A stretch of 64,000 nt of DNA from Liolophura sinensis (lineage: Eukaryota > Mollusca > Polyplacophora > Chitonida > Chitonidae): contig NC_088300.1 of assembly GCF_032854445.1 (NCBI RefSeq), forward strand, positions 37,166,458-37,230,457, in the 5' to 3' direction. The notes under the pieces were generated by a model, which was not told the origin of the DNA, made no database searches, and saw only the letters and a list, made by a program, of their open reading frames with translations. The first letter of the stretch is position 1. Each line of letters starts with the position of its first letter. Positions 1 through 10,654 of this stretch are shown here, piece by piece. The translations under genes were made by a program, and so were the position numbers.

Positions 1-682
1 GGGTACACAACAGTGGATGAAATTTCACATTGCATTTGGCTCAGTAGTTTTGGCTAAACACCAAAATATGAACTCTGAACTGAGAATGGGTTACACCAAA
101 GCTTGTACCATCCCTTCATTTTCCTGCTACCAGACATGTATCCCTGTGGCTGATTCGTCCTGATGTCAAACTTTATTAACCGTTCCTAGATCACGACCAT
201 GTACAATAAAAAAGACTTAAAACAAGATCACAGCAGCCCAATAACTGTGTACAACTGAACCCACGGAGTATTGCACATCACATCTGGAGTGAAATACAGA
301 GCAAAAAGGGACACAGTGTTTTGAATATTTAGATTGGACAAAGTCAGCTGTTAGGGCACACGCTTTGTTAAAATGGTGACCCAAGCACACCTGGTTTAGA
401 ACCTATAATTGTTCAGGTATGAGTATGAACAACTACCCTAAATAACAATAAATTTCATCCATGACTAACTTGCCCATTTTTCCCCAATTCTGGGAGTTCT
501 ACTGATTTTAGAAAGGTGTTTTGAGGTTTGCTTGAAACATTGGATGATATTCTACTGGAAAATTGTAAGTTTCAGCACGAAAAAGAATGTTTTGTGACAT
601 TTGCCTCTAACAATGCACTTTTGTGGGTCATTTTAGGTCATATAGGGTATGTATAAAACAGTTGAAAAGCTTATTTACTCAC
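1..682. other. Non-coding flank, no gene recognised
   Basis: AT-rich sequence in which I recognise no gene, RNA or repeat. It probably holds intron of the minus-strand gene whose exon lies at 683-754, because that exon's donor faces this side. Confidence 0.3.
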
Positions 683-754
683 CATTTAATTTCTAAAAGC
701 CTGTCAAGAATACTGACGTCGGTGGCCTTTTCCATTAAATGCCAAGATTTAATA
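683..754 (-). CDS. Orphan internal exon of an unidentified gene
   Basis: On the minus strand an acceptor (TTTATAG) is followed by 72 open nucleotides and a consensus donor GTGAGT at 682-677. Read with one base left over from a previous exon, it gives IKSWHLMEKATDVSILDR followed by LLEIK and a split codon. The composition looks like an alpha-helical globular protein. I do not recognise the family. No partner exon was found in 1-682, and none was convincing at 755-2100. The rest of the gene may lie left of the window, or this may be a chance exon-like stretch. The call rests only on paired splice signals and plausible coding content. Confidence 0.35.
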
Positions 755-2116
755 CTATAAATACAGCAATGTTGCATCAACTCGGATGTATATCGCCAAG
801 TTTTAAACATCAATTAAATTCACAGACAACACTGTTATGATGAACTCGAAGGAAGCCATTCTCTTCATGTTCTGCGTCATGAGGCAGCCCAGTAACTGCA
901 TTTCTGCAGCAAATAAGCCAATACCAGTATTACACTGCAGCAATCGAGTATAAAAAAAAAAACTGAACACAACTATATAACACGAAGGTTAATTAGCACA
1001 TTTTATTTTCAAACGTACAATTTCCTCGTAAAACAGAAGTTTGACATTATAAATCCAGACACAGTTGACACACAATCTACTTGCTATTAACAGTAGCTTG
1101 GTATAATAGCTGTACAGGTCTATCCAGATAACACATAAATAACTGTACTATGTTTTGATGCTAGAATCTAAGAATTGGACAGGACAGGATGGATTGATGT
1201 TTTAATCCCATACTCAAGAAAATTTATGGCACTGTCAGTTTCTTCAGGGCCCAAATATTAAGAAAACCGAATTGCCCAGGGTGATCACCAATGCAGCCGT
1301 TTAAGGCAAGTCCAAAACTATACCACATGTGATGCATTTCATCTGCTGAGCGAGCTCAGTATTTATGCCTTATAGGTGGAATGTAAGTAATATCCCAGGA
1401 ACTTCATGTTAAACCACACAAACAAGATCTGTCAACTGCTCATCCCAAGAACACTAGTGTGGAGGCCGAGGGGAAAAGGGTCAGGTGAATTCGCTGATTA
1501 TATATCCACAGGAAAGTGCCCTTAGGAGGGTGGGATTGATCCAACACCTCGTTTGGCCCACAATTTACCCCGCTCCAATTTTACTAGTTGTTTTACAGCC
1601 AGAATAAATCTTTTTTCAACGTCAAGGGTATAAAAATAAAACTTGAAAATCACCTTATTTGTAGGGGGGAAAAAAGTAGATTATCTCAGCATTTTTTCCT
1701 GATTAAGACAAATGTATAGGACTGGATAGCCTTGAAAAACATACAAATCATAAAAATTGGAAAAAAACATTTTTGTAGTGTCACTTTGTAAAACAAACAT
1801 GTCATCTTAAAGTTGTATCTCAAACACCCTGACAAGACTGAACATGATGGACAGCACAAACACAGCCACAGGTAAATATTTCTGGGGACAGCACAAACAC
1901 AGCTACAGGTGAATACTTCTGGGGAATATGCAAAACATAACTGATAATATAGACATTCTGACAGAAGATATGCAACAATGCTTGAGCGTGCCTTAAATGT
2001 CAACTAAACTTTATTTTTGCAAGGAATTTCTTCAGAGGGACAAACATCCAATATAAAGTGTATGTCACATTCTGATAGTACAAAAAACATGTACACTATT
2101 CAGCTATGGATCTGTT
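755..2116. other. Intergenic or intronic sequence without recognised genes
   Basis: No coding exon or RNA gene is recognisable. Near 1855-1915 a phrase containing GGACAGCACAAACACAGC is duplicated in tandem (about 40 bp apart). A decayed SINE 3' trace, with the motif ACTCAAGAA, lies near 1200-1235. Part of the stretch may be the 3' UTR or downstream flank of the minus-strand FKBP2. Confidence 0.3.
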
Positions 2117-2255
2117 TAATTATTTATTTATTTATTTTGTGTTGTACTCTAGAATCTTTCAATTAATATATGATGGCGGCCAGCATTATATTTGGACGTA
2201 ACTGAACAGAGCCTGGGGAAGGGGGGGGAAACCTATGACCAGCCAAAGGTTAACT
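2117..2255 (-). repeat. SINE fragment (family 1), minus strand
   Basis: The tail (repeats of ATTT on the plus strand) and the diagnostic blocks for ACTCAAGAAT and GGCGGCCAGCATTAT are visible in diverged form. The tRNA-like head is missing. It lies about 250 bp past the FKBP2 stop in the same orientation, so its A-rich tail puts several AATAAA hexamers on the FKBP2 sense strand. Confidence 0.7.
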
Positions 2256-2508
2256 GGCACAAACATGTACATGTAGCTACCTGCACATGTATATGTTAGT
2301 ACAAAATCACTTGTTAATGGAACTGACATTATAGAGCAAAACATGAGAATCAAGAGAAACTTAAGTCTTTACCTACTAGCAGCAACACAATATAGCAGGG
2401 ACGTGAATGAATTTATGCCATGTTTCTAAGCATACATATATTATTAGAAAAAAGCAAATGGATGAAAATGACAGCACTGCCTCTGTTGTTGTGGCAACTC
2501 AGACTTGC

Positions 2509-5500
2509 TTACAGCTCATCTTTCCTCTCTATACTAAGGAGTTCCACTTCAAATATCAAGGTGGCATCAGCTGTGGAGAGAGAGAGAGAAGTTACATACA
2601 TGGAACGCTAATGACGAACTGTCTGCAAATGCACAGAGTGTCGAGTCAACCTGTTGAATTTGGTAAAGGTTAATAACAACAGGACAGGTGCTATTTCCTG
2701 TCACTGTAGGATTTGACAAACCACATCATCCGATTATAAGCTCATGACTGAGATTTGCCCCATTTTTATTCCACTTGTTGAATCAGATGAGTCCATACAA
2801 GAAATCACATGATGTGAAACATGGCTTTTTGCTATGACTATTGTCCTCATATGAGCAAACCAGTGAGTCATCACAACTGAAATATTCATGACACTGATGT
2901 CATTATTGTAAGTTATATCCGCAAGTTGAAAAGAGAATATTGGAATATAAACACTTGGCCACGGAGAAATGTACTACACTCTAGGGTGGTCCAATGCCTC
3001 TCTCTATAGAGAAATCTATATTATGAGGGTGAAATTATAAATTATCCGCACGTTGAGAAGGGCATGTGGGAATTCACACCCAGGGTTCACACCCCCATAT
3101 ACCCTTCGCAACGTGCAGATAAAGATTTTGCCCCTACAATATTTACACATGTAAAATAGAAAGCCATTCTTCCATGTATGTAAAGCTGAACTAAGAAAAA
3201 CCATCCAGGACATGTTGACAGCAGTTAGCTCTGCTATGATGGGGCGACGTCTCAATGACGCGGGATAGAATGCTGCATCACAAAGTAACATGACACGTCA
3301 GCTTGCGCAGTAATTCAGTTGCCCGTGGTTTAAAATCATCGTCACAAAGAAAAATGACGTCAGTCTGCACAATAATTCAGCTGAACAGGGTTTAAATTAT
3401 ACTCTAACCATTAGGTTTTTGAAGTTTTTGAAGCATTATGATATTTATGGGATTTGCAATGACTATAATTCAAACTCATCTGAGGACTTTGTCCACTGTA
3501 AAAAGGAAATGGGGGCCTCCGTGGCTCAGTTGGAGAGCGCGCTAGCGCAGCGTAATGACACAGGAGTCTCTTGCCAATGCGGTCGCTGTGAGTTCAAGAC
3601 CAGCTCATGCTGGCTTCCTCTCGTGGGAAGGTCTTACAGCAACCTGTGGATGGTCATGGGTTTCCCCCAGGGCTCTGCCCAGTTTCCAACCACCGTAATG
3701 CTGGCCGTCGTGGTATAAGTGAAAAATTCTTGAGTATGGCGCCAATCAAATAAATAAATAAATAAAAAGGAAATCATCTTACCAGCTACATGTAGCTGCT
3801 TCTTAACATGAAAAAATGGTAAAGTAAGGTTGATCAGATGGACAACTGAAAACCATGCATAAAATACTTTGATTTATTTTTTGAGATCTTTCTTACTAGA
3901 GTTCAATGCATTAAAATGTTTGAAATCTGAGGGAAAATCTTAAAAAATTATACAGCCAGTGCTTAGGTACTCCTGTGTCACATGATGTTTTTTCACATTA
4001 AACAAAGCTGTTAAATAATGAAATACCTCTTTAATATTACCCACAAGTTAAAATAACTCAACTAACGCTCACATAAATTTTACCAGTAGTTGAATATGAA
4101 GAAAAAATAAAAGAATTTTTATGGATTATGTGTCAAGAGTACCCTGCAGCTGAGAGTTTGGTCCAATAAACATGACAAAGCTCACCAAATGAATGCATTG
4201 ATATCCATTTTAATTTATTTATTTATTTATTTATTTATTTGATTGGTGTTTTTACGCCGTACTCAAGAATATTTCACTTATACGACAGCGGCCAGCATTA
4301 TGGTGGGAGGAAACTGGGCAGAGACCTTCCCACGTACGGCCGGAGAGAAAGCCAGCATAAGCTGGACTTAAACTCGCAGCAACCACAATAGTGAGAGGCT
4401 TCTGGGTCATTACGCTGCTCTAGTGCGCTAACCAGCTGAACCACGGAGGCCCCGATATACATTTTAAAGTCTGAAAATATTACTGAAACTATGTGTACTC
4501 TTAAATATAGTTTAAGCATATCTGTTGATGCATATTTCAGCTTTTATATTTTGCTGTAACTGACCTGGTATCTTGGGAGGAGCACCGCGAGAGCCATACC
4601 CCATGTCAGATGGTATCACCAGCTTCCTCTTCTCTCCTTCACACATTCTGATTAAAACATCGCACAAATTTTCAACTCTTCAGTTCATAAATCTTTTTTT
4701 ATCATGCCAGTCAATGAAATCCCTCCCCTGAAGTTTTACAGACTGTGTGATATAAAACTACAGGAGCGAAAATGAAACATATATATGCACAACTATGTTT
4801 TTCATTCGAGGAATGCTGTTGAAGATGCTGACATACTATAATTGTTTTCAGTGGCAAGATTTGACAATTAAAGACACTTCAGAAAGCCACATCAATATAT
4901 TAAAGAAATCACTGCATAGTTAATGGTAACTGAATGTTTTTGTTTGAAAAGTTCAAACTTATTTTACCACATTTTGTACAACTCAGATTCACCAATCTCT
5001 TTGCATATGAAAAAAGAAACTTCTAGTAAAGATTGTAAGGTTTATTCACTCCATGCACATGTGAAATCCAGGCTTAAAACACATACATTATGGACATGTG
5101 GAGTCCAGGCTTTACCTACATTAGGGACATGTGGAGTCTAGGCTTTAGCCACATTATGGACATGTGGAGTCTAGGCTTTAGCCACATTATGGACATGTGG
5201 AGTCTAGGCTTTAGCCACATTATGGACATGTGGAGTCTAGGCTTTAGCCACATTATGGACATGTCGAGTCTAGGCTTTGCCCACATCAATGGACATATGG
5301 AGTCTAGGCTTTACCCACATTATGGACATGTGGAGCCTAAGCCCTCAGCCACTGACTTTCTTACCCTAACAATCCTTGATCCCAGCCTTTAATAACCTGA
5401 CCAGCACCTAGGGTGAAAGTGAAGGGCTGGTTACGCCCAACACTACTGTCAAACTCTGTGCCATCTTCTAGTTTACCCTGTGAGTCAAAAAACAACCAAT

Positions 5501-6235
5501 GACAAGTTCAGATAGCATGGCTTAACACCACCTTTGTTGCATCTCATGGTAGGGGTTTGAAGCTTTAACGTTTTTATCGCTGGCGGTAAAAGAAGTCCTA
5601 CTGAACCATGTAACATGTCGGAAAGATTAGGCAACTAGTTTTAATTACATTCAATTACTATAACGTGTGTCTGAAAGCTTCATAACAAAGTTATTTAGAG
5701 TAGATGAATAGAGAAAATCGAGGAGCTTACCGTTTTTGAATATTTTTGACAAGTTACATGATACAGTACAACTTTTTTTCCCTTGTATAGAGACAAAAGT
5801 GATCTAAAAACTCCCCAATTAATCAACAGCAGCAATGTATCTCTCATGTTACATTTGTTAGTCCAATAAATGTATTCATCTCACAAACAACATTTTGTCC
5901 AGACTTCATTTTACTATTGGATACATGTATATATATATATATATACATATAATAAATATATATGTGTGTATATATATATGTGTGTATATATATATATGTA
6001 TATATTAGATTGACATTTGCCACTACAAATTGTAAACTTATGTTATGGTAATACTCACTGTGTAATGCATGTTTAATGTGTCCCCTTTTCTGGATTTAAT
6101 TTTACAATCACTGACTCGTTTCTTCACCCCAATCTGAAGTTTCTTCACTTTTTTGTCATCTTTGCTGTCATCAGCTGAAGATAGCACAACTGTTGCTATG
6201 ACAACAAATATTCCGAAAATCCATCGACAATCCAT
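2509..6235 (-). CDS. FKBP2: FKBP2-type ER peptidyl-prolyl isomerase, 4 exons
   Basis: FK506-binding-protein prolyl isomerase (FKBP13 class) that assists protein folding in the ER lumen. The coding exons, all minus, are 6059-6235, 5365-5477, 4565-4647 and 2509-2570. Phases agree (0, 2, 1) and donors are GTGAGT, GTAAGA and GTCAGT. The product is 144 aa; human is about 142. A hydrophobic signal peptide starts at the ATG of 6235-6233 ([14 protein letters not shown]). The mature part begins [14 protein letters not shown] and carries the FKBP signatures [36 protein letters not shown] and [11 protein letters not shown]. The protein ends ERKDEL, a canonical ER-retrieval signal. An acceptor-like TTTTTTTGTCACAG just upstream of the start suggests a spliced 5' UTR. 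Introns carry two SINEs, a hairpin, a 33-bp tandem array and a TA/TG microsatellite. FKBP11 or FKBP14 are less likely, given the length and the MCEGEKRKL match. Confidence 0.95.
3043..3121. repeat. 79-nt inverted repeat (long hairpin) in FKBP2 intron 3
   Basis: TATCCGCACGTTGAGAAGGG at the left pairs with the reverse complement of CCCTTCGCAACGTGCAGATA at the right, with two mismatches over 20 bp. The inner GCATGTGGG and CCCCCATAT can extend the stem. It could be a small palindromic mobile remnant or a transcribed hairpin; there is no further evidence for either. Confidence 0.6.
3511..3763 (+). repeat. Full-length tRNA-derived SINE (family 1) with perfect TSD
   Basis: It starts GGGGGCCTCCGTGGCTCAGT, a tRNA-like head whose A-box is TGGCTCAGTTGG. 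A B-box-like GAGTTCAAGACC follows. The body contains GCTGGCCGTCGTGGTATAAG, and the tail is (AAAT)n. An 11-bp direct repeat AAAAAGGAAAT flanks it at 3500-3510 and 3764-3774, so it moved by target-primed retrotransposition. It lies in FKBP2 intron 3, antisense to the gene. Confidence 0.92.
4213..4453 (-). repeat. Near full-length SINE (family 1), minus strand
   Basis: The plus strand reads from a TTTA-repeat tail through GATTGGTGTTTTTACGCCGT and the GCGGCCAGCATTATGG block to the reversed head CACGGAGGCCCC. The flanks GATATCCATTTTA (4200-4212) and GATATACATTTTA (4454-4466) are a 13-bp target-site duplication with one mismatch. It sits in FKBP2 intron 3, about 110 bp from exon 3. Confidence 0.9.
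5055..5345 (+). repeat. 33-bp tandem repeat, about 9 copies
   Basis: The unit is GACATGTGGAGTCTAGGC followed by TTTAGCCACATTATG. The central copies are identical and the edge copies are degenerate. Because 33 is a multiple of 3, a frame stays open and gives an 11-residue [11 protein letters not shown] pattern. I see no start context or neighbouring exon, so I treat it as intronic satellite. It lies in FKBP2 intron 2, ending about 20 bp from the exon 2 donor. Confidence 0.85.
5920..6008. repeat. TA/TG microsatellite in FKBP2 intron 1
   Basis: Interrupted runs of TA and TG dinucleotides, about 90 bp long. It is likely length-variable and lies about 50 bp from the end of exon 1. Confidence 0.9.
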
Positions 6236-6255
6236 TTTGATGAAGTCCTGTGACA

Positions 6256-6559
6256 AAAAAAAGTCAAAAGAAAAAGGAAAACACGATTGATTACTCTCAG
6301 CACATATAATGTCAGTTATTACTCGTGTATGTTGAGGTTACGAAACAAATTGGTACTAATAAAGGTCACCATCCTATTTATAAATAAAGTTTAATGTGGC
6401 CATTATTGTTTTCTACTTGGTGATGTTCTAAAGAGGACAAATACAAAGAAACTCCAAAATGCTGATCATGGTTCCCTTCCCTCCATAAAAAGTGTTAAAT
6501 TTGTTGGCTTAGAGGGGCCAGTTTTTGTAGAAAAACATCTCTCACACAGAGGACACACC
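6256..6559. promoter_or_regulatory. FKBP2 upstream flank (possible 5' UTR/promoter)
   Basis: No coding sequence was recognised. It separates FKBP2 from the minisatellite and must hold any FKBP2 5' UTR exon or core promoter close to the gene. I see no distinct promoter motif. Confidence 0.3.
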
Positions 6560-8410
6560 AAAATGCTCATGTACATCTGGGCCTCAGACAAAGGCAGACC
6601 TCCATATAAATCTGGGCCTCTCAGACAAAGGACAGACCATGTACAACTGGGCCTCTCGGACAAAGCCAGACCTCCACGTACATCTGAGCCTCTCAGACAA
6701 AGGACAGACCTACATGTACATCTGGGCCTCAGACAAAGGCCAGGCCTCCATGTACATCTGGGCCTCTCAGACAAAGGACAGACCATGTACAACTGGGCCT
6801 CTCGGACAAAGCCAGACCTCCACGTACATCTGAGCCTCTCAGACAAAGGAAAGACCTACATTTATATCTAAGCCTCTCAGACAAAGGACAGAGCTTCATG
6901 TACATCTGGGCCTCTCAGACAAAGTCAGACCTCCATGTACATCTGGACCTCTGGGAGAAAGGCCAGACCTCCATGTACATCTGGGCCTCTCAGACAAAGA
7001 ACAGATCTCCATGTACATTTAAGCCTCTCAGACAAAGGCCAGACCTCCATGTACATCTGGGCCTCTCAGACAAAAGGACAGACCATGTACAACTGGGCCT
7101 CTCAGACAAAGCCAGACCTCCACGTACATCTGAGCCTCTCAGACAAAGGACAGACCATGTACAACTGGGCCTCTCAGACAAAGCCAGACCTCCATATACA
7201 TCTGGGCCTCTCAGACAAAGGACAGACCATGTACAACTGGGCCTCTCGGACAAAGCCAGACCTCCACGTACATCTGAGCCTCTCAGACAAAGGAAAGACC
7301 TACATTTATATCTAAGCCTCTCAGACAAAGGACAGAGCTTCATGTACATCTGGGCCTCTCAGACAAAGTCAGACCTCCATGTACATCTGGACCTCTGGGA
7401 GAAAGGCCAGACCTCCATGTACATCTGGGCCTCTCAGACAAAGAACAGATCTCCATGTACATTTAAGCCTCTCAGACAAAGGCCAGACCTCCATGTACAT
7501 CTGGGCTTCTTAGACAAAGGCCAGACCTCCATGTACATCTGGGCCTCTCAGACAAAGGCCAGACCTACATGTATATCTGGGCTTCTCAGACAAAGGACAG
7601 ACCTCCATGTACATCTGGGCCTCTCAGACAAATGCCAGACCTCCATGTACATCTGGGCCTCTCAGACAAAGGACAGACCTCCATGTACATCTGGGCTTCT
7701 CAGACAAAGGACAGGCCACCATGTACATCTGGGCCTCTCGAACAAAGACCAGACCTCCATGTACATCTGGGCCTCTCAGACAAAGGACAGACCTCCATGT
7801 ACATCTGGGCTTCTCAGACAAAGGACAGACCTCCATGTACATCTGGGCTTCTCAGACAAAGGACAGGCCATCATGTACATCTGGGCCTCTCGGACAAAGG
7901 CCAGACCTCCATGTACATCTGGGCCTCTCAGACAAAGGCCAGACCTCCATGTACATCTGGACTTCTCAGACAAAGGACAGACCTACATGTACATCTGGGC
8001 CTCTCAGACAAATGTCAGACCTCCATGTACATCTGGGCCTCTCAGACAAAGGACAGACCCACATGTACATCTGGGCCTCTCAGGCAAAGGCCAGACCTAC
8101 ATGTACATCTGGGCTTCTCAGACAAAGCCAGACCTACATGTACATCTGGGCCTCTCAGATAAAGGGCAGACCTCCATGTACATCTGGGCCTCTCAGACAA
8201 AGGCCAGACCCCCATGTACATCTGGGCCTCTCAGACAAATGCCAGACCTACATGTACATCTGGGCCTCAGACAAAGCCAGACCTACATGTACATCTGGGC
8301 CTCTCAGATAAAGGGCAGACCTCCATGTACATCTGGGTATCTCAGACAAAGGCCAGACCTACAGATGTACAGCTGGGTCCCTCACACAAAGGCAAGACCT
8401 ACATATAGGG
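6560..8410 (+). repeat. 38-bp minisatellite, about 48 copies
   Basis: The consensus unit is CTCAGACAAAGGACAGACCT followed by CCATGTACATCTGGGCCT. Most copies are 37-38 bp. Variant units (ACCATGTACAACTGGG, TTTATATCTAAGC, TCTGGACCTCTGGGAG) recur in the same order near 6845 and 7289, which shows an internal duplication with a 444-bp offset. The unit has no stop codon in any forward frame, so a 531-codon open frame (6898-8493) crosses the array. It spells one 38-residue motif per three units and looks like a by-product of the repeat. Copies from about 7500 to 8300 are more uniform than those at the left. Confidence 0.93.
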
Positions 8411-8769
8411 TCCAAGTCTGTACCTCTGTTTACACCTGTAAGACATGGTGTGAAATGATATATACAAATAAGTATGAATTAGAAAAGACTTAAAAAAGTT
8501 AAGTTCTCCACTGTCTGAGACAATACTGTGATTTTTGACAGATCAGATCTCACAATGCAAAAAAATCATTGTCAAGTGCATGACATATATAAGTAAACTG
8601 AACAAAATTATAAACGCAACACAGAATATTTTGATAAAATTAACTGCGTTATCAAATTCCTGTCACTACTGTTTTTCAGGGGGGGCATAAAATGGACTCT
8701 TAGCAATACATTTCCATAACTGATGAAAACGGACAGCCAGTGGTAATGCTGAGGTACGTTAGGAATCAG

Positions 8770-10320
8770 GGGTGAGGTCAGCTTGGGAAACTCCACACTT
8801 CAGTACCGAGTATGTCCGCCACACCTCATGAGATGGTCAATTGTGACTTGCGGAATGCTTTCCCACTCCTGTGTGAGGACAAAATGCAACTCCACGATGT
8901 TATTTGGAACTGGAAGTCGCCCACGAAAACCTTGGTCAATGCATCCCACAGGTTTTCTTTTGGGGACAGATCAGGCGAATACGCTAGCTAGTTGAGCACT
9001 TTACATTTTGGGCCTGCAGAAATGCTCTGCATACAGCAGCAACATGGGAACAGGCATTACCTTGATGAAATGTTACCCCATGGCATGGGACAAATGGGAC
9101 AACCATTGCGCACAGGATTTCATCACTTACTGCCTTGAAGTTACCATCTGTGAATTGAAGCTGAGTGTGATGGTCATGACTTATCCCCTCCGACACAAGT
9201 ACCCCACCATCAGAGTATTGACCCCAACGACGGCATAGTGTTCACCAACCCTTCAAACCCCAGGGATTGAAATAACACCTGTCTACCTGTCGGTGACGTC
9301 ATTTAGTGTACATGGCCGTCATCAACGAACCTATCATATCTACGCTTTCAATTCCATGAGGGAAGTTAATCTTTATACTCCCGACCTCTTCCTATTCCCT
9401 CAAAAGTGTACAGCTTTAGGACTGTACTGCTAACTTTTATTGCTGGAGGATTGCGTATGGTGTCGTAGGTGTAAAGGAAAGCCACTCAAGACACACACAT
9501 ATCCAAACGCACGCAGACTGGATGCTTTTCCTCGGTTGTTTCCCTTGAATGGGAAACGCATGCCTACACAAGTACAGACTGGACTCCTGCTGATCGTCTG
9601 TGCAAAAGTCACGGTCCCGAAAAAAATATTGAATAAAAGGAAATATGCTACTGCAACAAAATATTCTGGTAACATGGTAGACTGTCATTCCTTCACCAAG
9701 GTGGCGATGTAGACGTCACAGAATTTCGCCGAGATGAAATCATATGTTCGCAAAATGTGACACTGGCGATCGGTAGAACTAGCACAGAATAATACAGACT
9801 TCCTAAAAGTCAGACTGATGGGGACAGGTAGATAACTGTAGGTGACAGGTACAAAAAAAAAAGAATCTACCTGTCTCTGTGACAAGCGGTTTTAAAAAAA
9901 ATTTGTACCCCTGAAACCCACTCCCATCCACTGACCGTGTGTATCTGAAAATTGGATTCATCTGAAAACATAACATGCTGTCATCGTCAAGAGGCCAATG
10001 AACATGAATGTTAACCCAGTCGTGCTGACTCTGGCATCGCACAAGGTTGAGGTCTATACCCTGGTGTGGTCTATGGGCTGGGAAAACCGGTTACCATGGA
10101 GGTCGACTGTTTCATTAGCTGTGGCTGTGGCTGGCGTGAAACAGTCACGGAGGAGAATATGATGGTCTTGGTTGGATATTGTTACACAAGATTACCGGGC
10201 ATACGGGCGATGAGCTGTTGTGCCAAATTCTTCCTGACATTCCCTGAGATGACTAATCATTGACACATTAATGTCAAGGGCTCTGGCAACAGCTCAAAAG
10301 GTCATGCCAACATCGAGGGT
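8770..10320 (-). pseudogene. Broken Tc1-like transposase
   Basis: Reading leftwards on the minus strand, these blocks are seen in turn: a helix-turn-helix-like stretch (AVARALDINVSMISHLRECQ, 10200-10310) with a stop just before it; a block like the family's RxNW...FSDES region (HDWVNIHVHWPLDDDSMLCF, about 9960-10030); TQLQFTDGNFKAVSDEIL...VVPFV (about 9070-9165); FHQGNACSH (about 9045), where the family normally has QQDNARPH, so the second catalytic Asp is Gly here; and YSPDLSPKENLWDAL (about 8930-8980), which holds the Glu. Frameshifts, in-frame stops and the lost Asp mean it cannot encode an active transposase. Confidence 0.85.
9275..9850. mobile_element. Possible nested insertion in the Tc1-like element
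   Basis: Two transposase blocks normally about 25-30 residues apart are here separated by about 600 bp. The intervening DNA begins ACACCTGTCTACCTGTC and ends GACAGGTAGATAACTG...GACAGGT, which are inverted relative to each other. This suggests a small non-autonomous DNA element inserted into the transposon. I see no coding capacity and am unsure of the exact ends. Confidence 0.4.
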
Positions 10321-10654
10321 GCCTATGGCATGCTCTCGTTGGTTTTGTAGCATCTGTAGCTTTGTGCAATTTGACAGAACTTGTACTGTACAGGTGGCCT
10401 TTTGTATACCTGAAGGTAAGGAGTGACAGGGAAGATCTTGCAGATCACTGAATACTACAGATATGTCCACACCAGTCTGTCGCTTCAAAATGGTGAATAG
10501 TCTTGATATCAACACTTTGGTTTTGGAGACTGGAATGCACACTGGTATAGGGTTTTGCTCTTGGTCATCCCATGGTACTATACTGGCAAAAATCGCAGCA
10601 TTATCTTGTGAAATATTGCAAAAACAAAAGTGCTGTGTTTATATGTTTGTTTAG

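Larger units (their letters stand above)
8598..10654 (-). mobile_element. Decayed Tc1/mariner-type DNA transposon
   Basis: Imperfect terminal inverted repeats bound the element. The left end reads CTGAACAAAATTATAAACGC and the reverse-complemented right end CTAAACAAACATATAAACAC. Between them the minus strand holds remnants of a DD34E transposase, described in the next entry. At about 2.06 kb it is longer than a usual Tc1 element of about 1.6 kb, apparently because of a nested insertion at about 9275-9850. No clean TA duplication could be assigned at the ends. Confidence 0.85.

Noticed and set aside
3511-3600. Functional tRNA gene (and similar heads at 15561, 45854, 58115 and 58646)
   Set aside because: A- and B-box-like motifs are present, but the sequences continue into a shared SINE body and tail, and the acceptor arms do not pair.
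5090-5392. 11-residue repeat protein ([11 protein letters not shown])
   Set aside because: It is a 33-bp satellite inside an FKBP2 intron. The frame also runs into exon 2 sequence on the wrong strand.
6898-8493. 531-codon plus-strand open frame as a repeat-protein gene
   Set aside because: It follows from a stop-free 38-bp tandem unit read in all three frames. There is no signal peptide, no conserved start and no exon structure.
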